Counted from the first letter of the stretch, positions 50,062 to 59,960 are shown. The stretch: 64,000 nt of DNA from Brevibacillus brevis (GCF_031583145.1 NZ_CP134050.1:1760501-1824500), one strand, 5' to 3'. Numbers and translations: made by a program. The notes: a model not told the origin generated them from the letters alone.

Positions 50062-50955
50062 TCACGTCCGGGATTGCAGATCGACAAAATAACGAACGAC
50101 GTAATCACGAAACGTCCGAGCCGACTGGGAGAGATAACGATCTTTCCGCCAGGCGAGCTGGTACGTCCGCAGGCAGTAAGGCTTCTGGATCCGGATCAAA
50201 TGGGCAGATCCGGCTTTTTCCCCAAGCGTCTGGGGCCAAAAGGCGACCCCGATCCCGGTCTGCAGGAAATGAGCGACGGCAGAGTGCTCGTCGACCTCGC
50301 AAATGATGTGGGGAGCAAATCCTGCCTGCTGGCAAAAACCGTCCGTCATCCAGCGGAAAGGGTTGTCTTCCTTGATGGAGATGAACGGCTCATGCGCCGC
50401 TTCCGCCAGATCGATTGTGGTTCGATTGGCCCAGCGATGGCCGGGTGGTACGGCCAGCAGGATCTCTTCGGTCAGGATGCTCACGCCGTCAATTCCCTCT
50501 CGCACAAGTGGCGGGAACGTGAAGCAAAAGTCAATCTCGCCCTTGATGAGCTGCTGCTCTTTTTCCGCGGCCGGGGCTTGCGTGATGCGCAGCTGGACGT
50601 CCGGGTGCAAGGCGAGAAAGGAGCCGATCATCTCGGAAAAGCATTTATGCGTCGTGGTAGAGACGAGTACCTTTCCCTGTTCCCTTCCAGCCAGATCGGC
50701 AATCTCCCGCTGTCCGTCATCCAACAAGGCGAGTGCTGCCTCGACTTTGCCGAGGAATGCTTTTCCGAAGGCATTTAATTGAATTTGCCGTCCCCTCCGG
50801 TCGAAAAGCGGGACGCCCAAATCTTCCTCCAGGCGGGAAATCGTCTTGCTCAAGGCAGGCTGAGCAATGCGGAGCTCCTGGGCTGCCTTTGTCATGTGCT
50901 CCAGCCTGGCCACCTTGCAAAAGTATTGCAGCTGCAACAATTCCAATGGCCTCAC
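50062..50955 (-). CDS. LysR-family regulator, 297 aa
   Basis: Helix-turn-helix with LQLQYFCKVARLEHMTKAAQ and IAQPALSKTISRLEEDLGVP (residues 7-48). The effector domain (about 90-292) has KVLVSTTTHKCFSEMIGSFL and TGIGVAFWPQTLGEK. It resembles CzcR/YybE-like members. GTG 50955 has TTGGAG upstream. It is divergent from the quinone-oxidoreductase-like gene with one LysR-type box between, so that gene is its probable target. Confidence 0.9.
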   Translation of the reverse strand: MRPLELLQLQYFCKVARLEHMTKAAQELRIAQPALSKTISRLEEDLGVPLFDRRGRQIQLNAFGKAFLGKVEAALALLDDGQREIADLAGREQGKVLVSTTTHKCFSEMIGSFLALHPDVQLRITQAPAAEKEQQLIKGEIDFCFTFPPLVREGIDGVSILTEEILLAVPPGHRWANRTTIDLAEAAHEPFISIKEDNPFRWMTDGFCQQAGFAPHIICEVDEHSAVAHFLQTGIGVAFWPQTLGEKAGSAHLIRIQKPYCLRTYQLAWRKDRYLSQSARTFRDYVVRYFVDLQSRT

Positions 50956-50964
50956 TCCAATTCA

Positions 50965-50980
50965 TATACTTGAGTGTATA
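50965..50980. promoter_or_regulatory. LysR box TATAC-N6-GTATA
   Basis: TATACTTGAGTGTATA, a 16-bp palindrome of the T-N11-A type, lies 10 bases upstream of the LysR start and 117 bases before the oxidoreductase start. Confidence 0.65.
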
Positions 50981-51096
50981 AATTGATTGGGAAAGATGTA
51001 TTTTTGTTTATGATAGGGGAATTGTAGAATAAATCCTGCCAGATAGCAATCAGTCAAACGTGTCGCAAAAACGCTGGCAGGAAAGGATGAGTGTCC

Positions 51097-52008
51097 ATGA
51101 AAGCGGCAGGAATTTTGACGTTTGGCCCCCCGGAAGTTTTGCAGTTGATCGAGGTCGATTCCCCGCAGGCAGGAAGACAAGAAGTGCGGGTTCAAGTCAA
51201 GGCGGCAGGTGTCCAGCCTTTCGATTTGGCTGTGCGAAGCGGCTGGGCTCCACCGGGAGGAGAGATCCGGTTTCCGCAGGTACTCGGAAATGAATTCGCC
51301 GGGATTGTAGATCAGGTCGGAGAAGAAGTAAGCGGCTTCTCGATCGGAGACGAAGTCATCGGCTTTCGCGTGCTGGGGTGTCAGGCTGAGTATGTGGTCG
51401 TCGGTCCGGAGCAACTGGTCAAAAAGCCGAAGGAAATGCCCTGGGAGGTAGCGGCTGTATTGCCGGCGTCGGGACAGACGGCGCATACCGCCTGGGAAGT
51501 GCTTGGAGTGCGCGAGGGGGAGACGGTGCTCGTTCATGCGGCCGCGGGTGGGGTCGGAACGTTCGCCGTTCAGATCGCCATAGCCAGAGGAGCGACGGTC
51601 ATCGGGACGGCCAGTGAAAAAAATCATGAATACCTCCGCTCTCTCGGCGCTATTCCCGTCCGCTACGGTCCGGGACTCGTCGAGCGCGTGCGAGCCCTCA
51701 CCCCCGACGGGGTTGACGCGGCGCTTGATGCAGCAGGGGCTGATGCGCTCATGGCCTCGGTGGAGCTGGTGCAGCAAAAGGAGCGGATCGGTACGATCGT
51801 GGCATTTGAGTTGGCGGAGCAGCTTGGCCTTCGATTCATCCGCAACCAGCGTTCCGCCGAACGGCTGCAGGAGCTCGTCGATTTGTATCGGCAAGGAAAG
51901 CTTCACATCACAATACGCGAGGCGTTTCCTCTACGTCAGGCAGCCGCCGCTCATCGCGAGCTGGAGTCAGGGCACGGGCGTGGGAAGATCGTCATCGTCA
52001 TGGAGTAA
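51097..52008 (+). CDS. NADP-dependent quinone oxidoreductase-like (zinc-free MDR) protein, 303 aa
   Basis: Medium-chain dehydrogenase/reductase fold without zinc ligands. The N-terminal GroES-like part includes FGPPEVLQLIEVDSPQAG and VLGNEFAGIVDQVGEEV; LPASGQTAHTAWEVLGVREG leads to the Rossmann motif VLVHAAAGGVGTFAVQIAIA (about residues 149-168), the quinone-reductase signature. These enzymes reduce quinones or enones with NADPH. ATG 51097 is chosen after AGGAAAGGA; GTG 51091 is too near it. Divergent from the LysR regulator; a terminator follows at 52017. Confidence 0.88.
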   Translation: MKAAGILTFGPPEVLQLIEVDSPQAGRQEVRVQVKAAGVQPFDLAVRSGWAPPGGEIRFPQVLGNEFAGIVDQVGEEVSGFSIGDEVIGFRVLGCQAEYVVVGPEQLVKKPKEMPWEVAAVLPASGQTAHTAWEVLGVREGETVLVHAAAGGVGTFAVQIAIARGATVIGTASEKNHEYLRSLGAIPVRYGPGLVERVRALTPDGVDAALDAAGADALMASVELVQQKERIGTIVAFELAEQLGLRFIRNQRSAERLQELVDLYRQGKLHITIREAFPLRQAAAAHRELESGHGRGKIVIVME

Positions 52009-52016
52009 TGAGAGTA

Positions 52017-52049
52017 AAAGCCGGCCGGCATGCACACGGGCCGGCTTTT
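52017..52049. terminator. Bidirectional terminator
   Basis: AAAAGCCGGCC/GGCCGGCTTTT arms between convergent genes. Confidence 0.88.
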
Positions 52050-52056
52050 GGCTATC

Positions 52057-53382
52057 CTAAGCGTCATGCAGGGGCAGGACGATTTTGATCCCGAGCCCTC
52101 CGCCTGCAGGCAGAAACGCGCAGATTTCCCCATCCTGCTTTTCGATCATGCCTTTGCAAATGGCGAGCCCGAGTCCGCTGCCGTTTTTCACTTTCGAGCG
52201 GGCCTTGTCCACGCGGTAAAACGGATCGAATATTTTTTGCAGCTCTTCCGCCGGCACTCCGGGTCCGTTGTCGGTCAGCTCGAAGATCGCGTGTTCGCCA
52301 TCGGTGTAGACGCTCATCGAGACGCGTACATGATCGCAGCCGTGGGAATGATTGAGCGAATTGTGGATGATGTTGGCGAATACCCGGCGGATCCGCTGCT
52401 CGTCGACGAACAGGAACGGGTTTCCTTCAAAGGAACAGTCACAATGAAAATCCGCGGCGAAAGTCGGCAGCTCCTCCTTGTACTCCGACGCGATCGATTC
52501 CACGAAGGAAACGAGCGGCACCTTTTTTCTGGTCAACAGCGGATGGTTGGCGTTTTGGACGTACTCGGAGAGGTCTTGCGTGAGCTTTTCGATTTCCGTC
52601 GCTTTCCGATAAATGATCTGGTAATATTCCAGGCGTTTCTCCTCCGAATGCACGCGCCCCTTCATCAGCCGCTCGATGTATCCCTTGATGGAAGTCAGCG
52701 GAGTCTTGAGATCGTGCGAAATCGCGGCCATGGCAGCAGACTGCTTCCGCTTTTCCAGCGAGAGAGTCTCGTTGGCCAGAAGCAGGGAGCTGTAGATTTT
52801 TTCCCACTCCATTTCGCTCGGGTATCTGGGCATCCCTTCCTTCAGGAGCTCGCTGTGCTTTTGGTAAAACGTCACGAGCGGCAGCATCGCCAGTCTGCGG
52901 CTGTATACCGCAAGAAAGATCGTCGACAGGCAAAAAAGCAGAACGGATACGCCAAGGAAGTGGCTGGACGCCTGAAGCGGACGCAGCATGTTCCACGTGA
53001 CCGGGTGGGTAAAGGTAAACACGTATTGATGCTTCTCGTCCGTGTACTGGTCGTCCTGCAGGGTGACGGAGAAGATGTTGTGCGATAAAGAGTCGGCCGT
53101 AATGGACTTCTCTTTGGTCCGGTCGAACATGCTGATGCGCATGGAGTGGTTCTGGGCATACGTGTGCAAAAATTCGCGGGTCTCGCCAGGCTTGCCCCGC
53201 AGCTTGTTGATCTCTTCGATAAACTGACGGTCCTGCTGCTGAAATCCGTGCCGCAGCTTTTCCCATTCCGAAGCAAAATCGGCGATTTCAAATTTCCAGT
53301 AGTACACGCCAAGGATGAGCAGGCAAAGAAACAGGACGACGCAGTGAGCGATGAGCAGCTTGACTTGGATGTGGTTTTTCAC
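52057..53382 (-). CDS. Sensor histidine kinase, 441 aa
   Basis: Membrane kinase with two transmembrane helices (about residues 8-28 and 142-160) bordering an extracellular sensor of about 110 residues. The His box is AAISHDLKTPLTSIKGYIERL (His about 226; full motif at residues 223-240), N box FANIIHNSLNHSHG, G1 ELTDNGPGVP, F FDPFYRVDKAR and G2 GSGLGLAICKGMI. It phosphorylates the OmpR-type partner whose gene overlaps by GTGA (GTG start at 53382). No HAMP domain is evident. The signal is unknown; a small secreted protein gene lies upstream of the pair. Confidence 0.9.
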   Translation of the reverse strand: MKNHIQVKLLIAHCVVLFLCLLILGVYYWKFEIADFASEWEKLRHGFQQQDRQFIEEINKLRGKPGETREFLHTYAQNHSMRISMFDRTKEKSITADSLSHNIFSVTLQDDQYTDEKHQYVFTFTHPVTWNMLRPLQASSHFLGVSVLLFCLSTIFLAVYSRRLAMLPLVTFYQKHSELLKEGMPRYPSEMEWEKIYSSLLLANETLSLEKRKQSAAMAAISHDLKTPLTSIKGYIERLMKGRVHSEEKRLEYYQIIYRKATEIEKLTQDLSEYVQNANHPLLTRKKVPLVSFVESIASEYKEELPTFAADFHCDCSFEGNPFLFVDEQRIRRVFANIIHNSLNHSHGCDHVRVSMSVYTDGEHAIFELTDNGPGVPAEELQKIFDPFYRVDKARSKVKNGSGLGLAICKGMIEKQDGEICAFLPAGGGLGIKIVLPLHDA

Positions 53383-54062
53383 TGCATGTCACCGACGAAC
53401 TTGTAACCGATGCCCCAGACGGTTTTGATGTAATGTTTGTCCTGCTCCAGCTTGGAACGCAGGTTTTTGATGTGGACGGTCACGGTATTGATGTCCCCGA
53501 ACTCGGTCTCGCCCCAGATGGCGTTGTAGATCTGTTCGCGGCTGAGTACCCGGTTCGCGTTTTCGGCCAGGTACAACAGAATCTGGAACTCCTTGGTCGA
53601 CAGCTCCACCCGTTTATCGTGATGGAAGACCTCAAACGTATCCTTGTTGATCGTGAGGCTTCCGCTGTGTATGAGCTTGGCTGCAGATATGTATCGATTT
53701 TCCCGGCGGAGATGAGCGCGTACCCTGGCGATCAGCTCCGAAATGCTGAACGGCTTCAATATGTAGTCGTCCGCGCCGACCTCCAGGCCGATGACCCGGT
53801 CCAGCTCCCTGTCCTTCGCGCTGAGGAACAGAATGGGAATGTTGACAGCATTGCGTATTTTCCGGCAAACGTCCAGGCCGTCCATCTCCGGCATCATGAT
53901 GTCGAGCAAAATCAGGGAAAGGGAAGGATCCAGCGCTTTTTCCAGCGCCTCTTTGCCGTTTGACGCTTCCACGGTGAGAAAGCCTTCGTCCTGAAAGCTC
54001 TCTGCGAGCAGACGCACAATATCGGGATCATCGTCGGCGATTAAGATGGTTGGGCTATTCAT
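53379..54062 (-). CDS. OmpR/PhoB-family response regulator, 227 aa
   Basis: REC domain (residues 4-115): LIADDDPDIVRLLAES, phospho-acceptor Asp in LILLDIMMPEMDGLDV (about 54), FLSAKD and YILKPF lysine. The winged-helix output (about 130-225) has VELSTKEFQILLYLAENANR, LSREQIYNAIWG and INTVTVHIKNLRSKLE. Start ATG 54062 has AGGAGGTC upstream. Overlaps the kinase gene, forming a classical two-component operon. A TATAAT-like -10 lies about 25-30 bases upstream. Confidence 0.92.
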   Translation of the reverse strand: MNSPTILIADDDPDIVRLLAESFQDEGFLTVEASNGKEALEKALDPSLSLILLDIMMPEMDGLDVCRKIRNAVNIPILFLSAKDRELDRVIGLEVGADDYILKPFSISELIARVRAHLRRENRYISAAKLIHSGSLTINKDTFEVFHHDKRVELSTKEFQILLYLAENANRVLSREQIYNAIWGETEFGDINTVTVHIKNLRSKLEQDKHYIKTVWGIGYKFVGDMQ

Positions 54063-54139
54063 TTGAAGACCTCCTTATTCACCATTATTATAAATAGTTA
54101 CGCTTCTCAGGAATATAAGGAGTAAATGCCTTCCCAGTA

Positions 54140-54174
54140 AAAAAAAGGCGTTCCGGTCGCGGAACACCTTTTTC
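54140..54174 (-). terminator. Terminator of the small secreted protein gene
   Basis: Minus strand: AAAAAGGTGTTCC/GGAACGCCTTTTTTTT. It separates that gene from the two-component operon. Confidence 0.85.
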
Positions 54175-54184
54175 GTGCTGATTC

Positions 54185-54487
54185 TTAGTTGGAATCGTCG
54201 CTTGGTCCTGGGAAGCTGAGCCAGTTCGTCGTCAAGCTGTCCACGGTAGTTGCGGAAGCCGCAGGTGCAGTCGCAGCGGTGCCATCCGTAGTTGTGGACG
54301 TTGCAGGAGACGTTGCAGCCTCGCCGGTAGTCGGGTTGACGATGCTGTGGTATTCTCCGACCATAGTAGTAAAGACGCTGGCAGTACTTTCTTTGTCATC
54401 GTCGCTTTTTGCGAAGGCCGGAACAGCCAGAGACGCTGTAATTGCCAGTGCGGCAGTCAGAGCTACGAAACGACAGGCTTTTTTCAT
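54185..54487 (-). CDS. Small secreted Thr/Ala/Ser-rich protein, 100 aa, function unknown
   Basis: Signal peptide 1-26 (VALTAALAITASLAVPAFAK with AFA-K cleavage). The mature 74 residues are low-complexity (ATSPATSTTTDGTAATAPAA) and end in LSFPGPSDDSN. No cysteine or anchor is present. ATG 54487 has GGAGG 9 bases upstream; ATG 54496 would abut it. The gene precedes the two-component operon on the same strand but is separated from it by a terminator; it could be a target or a signal, which is only a guess. Confidence 0.7.
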   Translation of the reverse strand: MKKACRFVALTAALAITASLAVPAFAKSDDDKESTASVFTTMVGEYHSIVNPTTGEAATSPATSTTTDGTAATAPAASATTVDSLTTNWLSFPGPSDDSN

Positions 54488-54747
54488 GATTTTCATCCTC
54501 CATGATCCCTCTCCCCAGAGGGGGGAATATCTTCAAGTTTTGTTATAAACCACATTTCTGTAATCCTTCTGAAAAAAGTATGAAGTTTTATGAAGAACTG
54601 CACGAAGAAGTGCATTTGGGCGGCTCAACCTTAAAAGTAATTATTTTCGGAATAAACTTGAGCGAGAAATCGTTCAAAATAGTTGATATTTTACTAACAA
54701 TGTGTAGTACTAGAGAAGTAGGATTTCATACTAAGGAGATGTAGAAG

Positions 54748-55821
54748 ATGGAGTGTCAGCTAACGATTACCCTGGCGGAGCAAAAAAAGGAGAAGCCTTC
54801 GGCAGATAAGCTTGGGTTCGGCGTGCATTTTACCGATCACATGTTTACGATGGACTATACGGAAGGGAAGGGATGGCACGATCCGCAAATCGTACCGTAC
54901 TCCCCGCTCACACTCGACCCCGCAGCCATGGTTTTCCACTACGGTCAGGCTGTGTTTGAAGGATTGAAAGCCTACCGCAATCAGGAAGACAGCGTCTGGC
55001 TGTTTCGGCCGGACCAAAACTTCAAGCGCATGAACCGCTCCCTGAGCCGCCTCAGCATGCCCCTGATCGACGAGGAATTCGTGCTCGAGGCGCTGAAAAA
55101 GCTGGTTGCTATTGAAAAAGAATGGATTCCGACGGAGAGCGGAACGTCTCTATATATTCGTCCTTTCGTAATTGCGACGGAAGCGTGCTTCGGCGTCCGC
55201 GCTTCGCATACGTACAAATTCGTCATCCTTCTGTCCCCGGTAGGCGCTTACTACTCCGGCGGCATGAAGCCGGTCAAAATTTACGTGGAAAACAACTACG
55301 TCCGGGCAGTGCGCGGCGGCACCGGAAACGCCAAAACCGCGGGCAACTACGCGGGCAGCCTGAAAGCGCAGGAGGAAGCGAAAGAGAAAGGCTACGAGCA
55401 AGTGCTCTGGCTGGATGGCATCGAGAACAAATACGTGGAAGAAGTCGGCAGCATGAACGTGTTCTTCAAGGTCAAGGGCGAGGTGTGGGTCCCTGCTTTG
55501 AACGGCAGCATTCTGGAAGGGATCACACGTGATTCCACGATTCACTTGCTGAAAGACTGGGGCGTGCCCGTGGTCGAAAAGCGCGTTTCGATGGAGGATC
55601 TGTACGAGGCGTACACCAAAGGGGAGCTCGAGGAAGCATTCGGCACCGGTACCGCCGCCGTCATCTCGCCGATCGGGGAGATGAGCTGGAACGGCCTTCG
55701 CATGGTCATCAACAAGGAAGAGACCGGACCGCTGACGACCAAGCTTTACGATACCATGACAGGCATTCAGTACGGCCAGCTCGAAGACAAGTTCGGCTGG
55801 TCTGTAAAAGTAACGGAATAG
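54748..55821 (+). CDS. ilvE: Branched-chain amino acid aminotransferase, 357 aa
   Basis: Fold-type IV PLP enzyme that interconverts Val, Leu and Ile with their 2-oxo acids using glutamate. Seen: [21 protein letters not shown] (residues 56-75 span), [34 protein letters not shown], the Schiff-base lysine in [16 protein letters not shown] (about 197), [12 protein letters not shown] and [12 protein letters not shown]. Length and motifs fit the bacterial eukaryote-like BCAT II group (YbgE/YwaA). ATG 54748 follows AAGGAGATG. Monocistronic, with a terminator at 55839. The 260-base gap upstream shows no T-box or clear promoter. Confidence 0.93.
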   Translation: MECQLTITLAEQKKEKPSADKLGFGVHFTDHMFTMDYTEGKGWHDPQIVPYSPLTLDPAAMVFHYGQAVFEGLKAYRNQEDSVWLFRPDQNFKRMNRSLSRLSMPLIDEEFVLEALKKLVAIEKEWIPTESGTSLYIRPFVIATEACFGVRASHTYKFVILLSPVGAYYSGGMKPVKIYVENNYVRAVRGGTGNAKTAGNYAGSLKAQEEAKEKGYEQVLWLDGIENKYVEEVGSMNVFFKVKGEVWVPALNGSILEGITRDSTIHLLKDWGVPVVEKRVSMEDLYEAYTKGELEEAFGTGTAAVISPIGEMSWNGLRMVINKEETGPLTTKLYDTMTGIQYGQLEDKFGWSVKVTE

Positions 55822-55838
55822 CCCAGACGCAACGAGCA

Positions 55839-55880
55839 GGCACAGTCGTCCTCGAACGAAGAGGAAGGCTGTGCCTTTTG
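55839..55880 (+). terminator. Terminator after ilvE
   Basis: GGCACAGTCGTCCTC/GAGGAAGGCTGTGCC arms, then TTTTG. Confidence 0.8.
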
Positions 55881-55924
55881 CGTTCCACGTAATCAAAATT
55901 TTATGATCGTCCAAAATAACAATA

Positions 55925-55987
55925 GTAAAAATAATGAAAAGAGAAGTAAAGATAGTGGAAAGAAAAAAGTTAGAAAATTATTAAAAT
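55925..55987 (+). promoter_or_regulatory. Tandem 21-bp repeat site B and promoter of binding protein 1
   Basis: GTAAAAATAATGAAAAG (55925) and GTAAAGATAGTGGAAAG (55946) start 21 bases apart. TAAAAT (55982-55987) begins 36 bases after the second repeat. No -35 consensus. Confidence 0.78.
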
Positions 55988-56046
55988 TAATACTACTGCA
56001 CCGCAATTTTTCATGATTACTCATTTGCAAAAGGGGGCCTTCATTC

Positions 56047-57645
56047 GTGAAAAAAAAGAGCAAGCTTCGTTCCATCCTCGCCCTGTCCGTGCTGATCGCA
56101 ACCGTTCTCACGGGTTGCGCATCCGGGCAGCAGGCCAATAGCCCGACCGGCGCAAGCAAAGCAGCGGACAGCCAAACGAAAACCGCTCCCGCGCCTGCGG
56201 AGGGAGGCACTTTGATCATCGCCCGCTTGTCCGACGCCAACAATCTCGATCCGCATTTCAGCACCCAGATCAACTCGATGGCGGTCGTTCAGCACAAACT
56301 GTACGAGGGACTCGTGCTGCAAGGGCCGAACAGCGAGTACAAGCCGCTCCTGGCAAGCGAATGGAAGCAGATCGACGACCTGACCTGGGAGTTTGTCCTG
56401 CGCGAGGGCGTGACCTTCCACGACGGCACCCCCTTCGATGGCGAGGCGGTGAAAAAGACGATCGACCGCATTTTGGACAAGAATGCCCCTACTCCCAAAG
56501 CCAACATGTTCGGAATGATCAGGGAAGTAAAGGTGGTGGACACTCACAGGATCCAATTCGTGCTGCACTATCCCTTTGCGGGGCTCTTGTCTGTCCTGGC
56601 GAGTGCGGAGGGAGGCATCATCAGTCCAAAGGCCATCGAGCAGTACGGCAAAGACCTGAGCAAGCATCCGGTCGGGACGGGCCCGTTCGTGTTTGAATCG
56701 TGGACCCCCGGGCAGGAGATCGTGCTCGTGAAAAATGAAAACTACTGGGGGAAAAAGCCCAGGATCGACAAGGTCGTCTTCAAAACCGTACCTGAGGACA
56801 CCACGCGGGTAGCGATGGTGGAGACGGGCGAAGCGCACATCGCGGAGCAGTTGCCGGTGACGGAGCTCGAGCGCGTGCAAAATTCCCCGAACATGACACT
56901 CGGGCGTTATCCGTCCTTTGCGGTGGACCACATCGGCATGAACGTCACCAAGAAGCCGTTTGACGACGTCCGCGTGCGGCAGGCGATTGCCCATGCCATC
57001 GACAAGGAAGCGATCATCCAGGGCGTGTACAACAACGTCGGGAAAGTCGCCAACTCTACCTTGGGGCCACAGGTCATCGGGTACAGCCCCAATGTAAAAG
57101 GGCCGGAATACGACCTGAACAAAGCCAAGCAGCTGCTTGCCGAAGCGGGATATCCGAACGACTTTAAGGCGACGGTGTACTTGAATGACAACAAGGCGAG
57201 GATCAATGTGGCTGAAGTGCTGCAATCGCAGCTCAAAGGGATCGGCATCGACCTGCAAATCCAGGTGATGGAGTTCGGGGCGTACCTCGATCTGGCTGCG
57301 AAAGGCGAGACACAGATGTTCATCAGCGGTTGGGGAAATGCCACTGGCGACGCCGACTACAACCAGTACAATCTGTTCCACAGCACGTCGCACGGAGTGC
57401 CCGGCAATCATTCCTTCTATTCCAATCCGAAGGTGGATGCGCTCATCGAAGCGGGCCGCAAAGAGAAAGACCCGCAGAAGCGCAAAGATATTTACGAAGA
57501 AGCACAGCAGATCGAGATGGAGGAAGTCCCTCTGCTCCCGTACCGCAGCAGCGAAAACCTGGCGGCGATCTCCAAAAGCGTGCAAGGCGTGACCATCAGC
57601 CCGTCCGGGTATGTCGAACTCAACGATGTGACGATTCAGGAGTGA
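56047..57645 (+). CDS. ABC transporter solute-binding lipoprotein (family 5), paralogue 1, 532 aa
   Basis: Lipoprotein with lipobox LTGC (Cys about 22), displayed on the membrane exterior. SBP_bac_5 fold: GTLIIARLSDANNLDPHFST (residues 58-77 region), YEGLVLQGPNSEYKPLLASE, the family block GVTFHDGTPFDGEAVKKTID, VGTGPFVFESWTPGQEIVLV, YWGKKPRIDKVVFKTVPEDT and KPFDDVRVRQAIAHAIDKEA. It would feed the DppBCDF-type permease at 32.4-36.3 kb, the only such importer in view, with which it shares the tandem site. GTG 56047 after AAGGGGG. A convergent chemoreceptor gene follows. Confidence 0.92.
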   Translation: MKKKSKLRSILALSVLIATVLTGCASGQQANSPTGASKAADSQTKTAPAPAEGGTLIIARLSDANNLDPHFSTQINSMAVVQHKLYEGLVLQGPNSEYKPLLASEWKQIDDLTWEFVLREGVTFHDGTPFDGEAVKKTIDRILDKNAPTPKANMFGMIREVKVVDTHRIQFVLHYPFAGLLSVLASAEGGIISPKAIEQYGKDLSKHPVGTGPFVFESWTPGQEIVLVKNENYWGKKPRIDKVVFKTVPEDTTRVAMVETGEAHIAEQLPVTELERVQNSPNMTLGRYPSFAVDHIGMNVTKKPFDDVRVRQAIAHAIDKEAIIQGVYNNVGKVANSTLGPQVIGYSPNVKGPEYDLNKAKQLLAEAGYPNDFKATVYLNDNKARINVAEVLQSQLKGIGIDLQIQVMEFGAYLDLAAKGETQMFISGWGNATGDADYNQYNLFHSTSHGVPGNHSFYSNPKVDALIEAGRKEKDPQKRKDIYEEAQQIEMEEVPLLPYRSSENLAAISKSVQGVTISPSGYVELNDVTIQE

Positions 57646-57692
57646 GAGCAAGTACATCTAAGCAGCCGCATGGGAAGGAACTACCTGCATCA

Positions 57693-57738
57693 GAAAAAGG
57701 AAAGGGGAGCAGATGATTTCTGGCTCCTCTTTCCTTTT
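57693..57738. terminator. Bidirectional terminator
   Basis: AAAAGGAAAGGGGAGC/GCTCCTCTTTCCTTTT arms between the binding protein and chemoreceptor genes. Confidence 0.88.
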
Positions 57739-57751
57739 GGCCGGACTAATA

Positions 57752-59734
57752 CTAATACGTAAACTTGTTGATCAGCACTTTGAGCTCCTCGGCCAGCGAT
57801 GCCAGCGCCTGGGAAGAAGAGGAGATCTCTTCCATGGAGGCGAGCTGCTCTTCCGTCGAAGCCGCGACCTCTTCGGCCGATTCCGCGTTGTTCTTGGCGA
57901 TCTGCGCCAGCTCTTTTGCCACCTCGCTCACAGCCCCTACGCCAGCCGAGATTTGCGACGCGATGCTGGATACTTCCTCGATCCGCGGAGCTGTCTTTTG
58001 CGTGCTTTGCAAAATTTGCTCGAACTTGTGGATCGTATCCGTAGAGACTTCCAGCCCTCCTGCCACGTCCTGCTTGACCTTTTCCATGGTCAGCACGGAC
58101 TCTTTCGTTTCCCGCTGAATTTCCGCGATCAACTCCGAGATTTGCGCGGCGGAAGCCTGGGATTGTTCCGCCAGGACCCGTACCTCAGTCGCTACGACGG
58201 CAAATCCTTTTCCGTGCTCGCCAGCACGTGCCGCCTCGATGGCTGCATTCAAGGCAAGCAGGTTGGTCTGCTGGGCGATGCCGCTGATGACTTCGGAGAT
58301 CGTGCCGATTTCTTTCGAACGCTCATACAGCGATCTGATCATGGTATCGGATTTTTCCACCGACTCGTGAATCGAGTTCATTTGTCCCATCACTTGCTGG
58401 ATGGACGTCCCGCCTTCGTCGGCCTGGACCGTCGTGTCTTTCGAGAGGTCGGATAGCACGCGGACCGTGTCTACGATGCGTTCGACCCCGTAAGAGATTT
58501 CCTCGAGGGCCTGTACGTTTTGGTCGACTCCGCTCGTTTGCTTTTCCGCGCTGGTGGCCACTTCCTGCACCGCAGCCGCGACATGCTCGGAGGTAGCGCT
58601 CGTCTGCTGGGCGCTCGCCGTCAGCTGTTCGGAGGACGCGGCTACCTGTTCCGCCCGCGTCTCGACATCCTGGATCAGCGTCCGCAGGTCGGACTGCATC
58701 TGCTGGAACGCCTGGGCGAGCTCCCCGATCTCATCGTTGGACTGCACCTCGATCGTTTCGGTCAGGATGCCGTTGCTGATTTTGACCGCTTGCGCGTGTA
58801 GCAGCTTGATGGAGCGGATGACGCCTCGGAGGATCACGGCAATCAGACAACCGCCGAGGAGCAGGCATGCGACGATGGTAATGACCGTGTTGATGAATAT
58901 CGGTTGGACGGCTTCCGTGATTTCACGGATGAGCATGGTTCCGCCGATTTTCCAGCCAGTCAGCTTGTTTGTGGTGAACAGCATGCTTTTCTCGTCGCCG
59001 TTCAGCGTGTAGGAAAAGCTGCCGGACTCGCTTTGATACGCCTGGTCGTAGAAGCTCTCCTGTGCGACTTCACCGGCTTTCATCGTCGGATGGACGACGT
59101 ATTTTTTGTCCTGGTCCAAAATCAATACGTATCCGTCTTTCCCGATTTGTACGGAAGAAGCGGCTTTCTTGATCTGTTCGATGCCGAGCGTGATCCCGAC
59201 GACTCCGGATCCGTCATCCGTCGTTCTGGCGATGGTCACGATGACTTCCCCAGTCACAGCAGACAGGTACGGGGGCGTAATGATGGCTGTCCCCTTGTTG
59301 GCCATAGCATTTTTATACCAGTCTCTCGTACGGGGATCGAAACCGGGTTTGGCCTCCTGCTTCGGGTAGCGGTAGTAGTAGCCCTCCTCGGTCCCCATGC
59401 TGATGCTCGCCACCTCTGGGTGCATCCCCATGTACATTTCGAAATAACGCATGACGTCCGGGCTTTCGCCGGGATGGTACATGCTTTTGTTGATGACGGA
59501 AGCCAAGTATGTGGCGTCGTCCATTTTGGGCGTGAAGGTGGAATTGACGACCGTATTGACGAGCTCCACGTTTTCGCCGGCACTCTTCAGCATCTGGCTT
59601 TCCATCGCAGCTTTCGACTGGGTGTATGCCAGTGTTCCGATGACGAGCGAAGGAAGGATGAGAATCAAGAGAAACGTAGTGATGAGCTTCGTCTTGAAGT
59701 TTCCGCGCCGGACATTCCATAATCGAATCTTCAT
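57752..59734 (-). CDS. Methyl-accepting chemotaxis protein with Cache sensor, 660 aa
   Basis: Transmembrane helix 1 (about residues 16-36), extracellular double-Cache domain (about 40-275, with [54 protein letters not shown]), TM2 (about 285-308), HAMP (about 310-360) and the signalling domain. The hairpin tip [20 protein letters not shown] and [15 protein letters not shown] are conserved. ATG 59734 is used; the frame extends to 59788 without a better ribosome site. Flanked by two binding-protein genes, so it may sense the same or related ligands, directly or through them. Confidence 0.9.
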   Translation of the reverse strand: MKIRLWNVRRGNFKTKLITTFLLILILPSLVIGTLAYTQSKAAMESQMLKSAGENVELVNTVVNSTFTPKMDDATYLASVINKSMYHPGESPDVMRYFEMYMGMHPEVASISMGTEEGYYYRYPKQEAKPGFDPRTRDWYKNAMANKGTAIITPPYLSAVTGEVIVTIARTTDDGSGVVGITLGIEQIKKAASSVQIGKDGYVLILDQDKKYVVHPTMKAGEVAQESFYDQAYQSESGSFSYTLNGDEKSMLFTTNKLTGWKIGGTMLIREITEAVQPIFINTVITIVACLLLGGCLIAVILRGVIRSIKLLHAQAVKISNGILTETIEVQSNDEIGELAQAFQQMQSDLRTLIQDVETRAEQVAASSEQLTASAQQTSATSEHVAAAVQEVATSAEKQTSGVDQNVQALEEISYGVERIVDTVRVLSDLSKDTTVQADEGGTSIQQVMGQMNSIHESVEKSDTMIRSLYERSKEIGTISEVISGIAQQTNLLALNAAIEAARAGEHGKGFAVVATEVRVLAEQSQASAAQISELIAEIQRETKESVLTMEKVKQDVAGGLEVSTDTIHKFEQILQSTQKTAPRIEEVSSIASQISAGVGAVSEVAKELAQIAKNNAESAEEVAASTEEQLASMEEISSSSQALASLAEELKVLINKFTY

Positions 59735-59794
59735 GTTTGCAAGCATCCTCTCTGATGATGGATAGAAAAAAGTGATATTTTTCGCCAATCATTT

Positions 59795-59804
59795 ATATCG
59801 GATA
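59795..59804 (-). promoter_or_regulatory. SigD-like -10 element upstream of the chemoreceptor
   Basis: Minus strand TCCGATAT resembles the SigD -10 GCCGATAT at 7 of 8 positions; the upstream TAAA element is only approximate (CTAATT). Chemoreceptors of Bacillales are usually SigD genes. Confidence 0.35.
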
Positions 59805-59833
59805 AAGGGGGATGATGAATTAGCTGCAAACTA

Positions 59834-59896
59834 GTAAAAATACTGAAAATAGAAGTAAAGAGAGTGAAAAATTATAGGCAGAATTGTAGGTAAAAT
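59834..59896 (+). promoter_or_regulatory. Tandem 21-bp repeat site C and promoter of binding protein 2
   Basis: GTAAAAATACTGAAAAT (59834) and GTAAAGAGAGTGAAAAA (59855) start 21 bases apart. TAAAAT (59891-59896) begins 36 bases after the second repeat. Confidence 0.78.
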
Positions 59897-59960
59897 GAAA
59901 CGAGCGCGAATGATGGAAAAATTCACAAGAATACAGCGCGCGAAAAAGGGGGACATCACT

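Noticed and set aside
54502-54744. 80-residue frame before ilvE
   Set aside because: No ribosome site, crosses the promoter region, no recognisable features.
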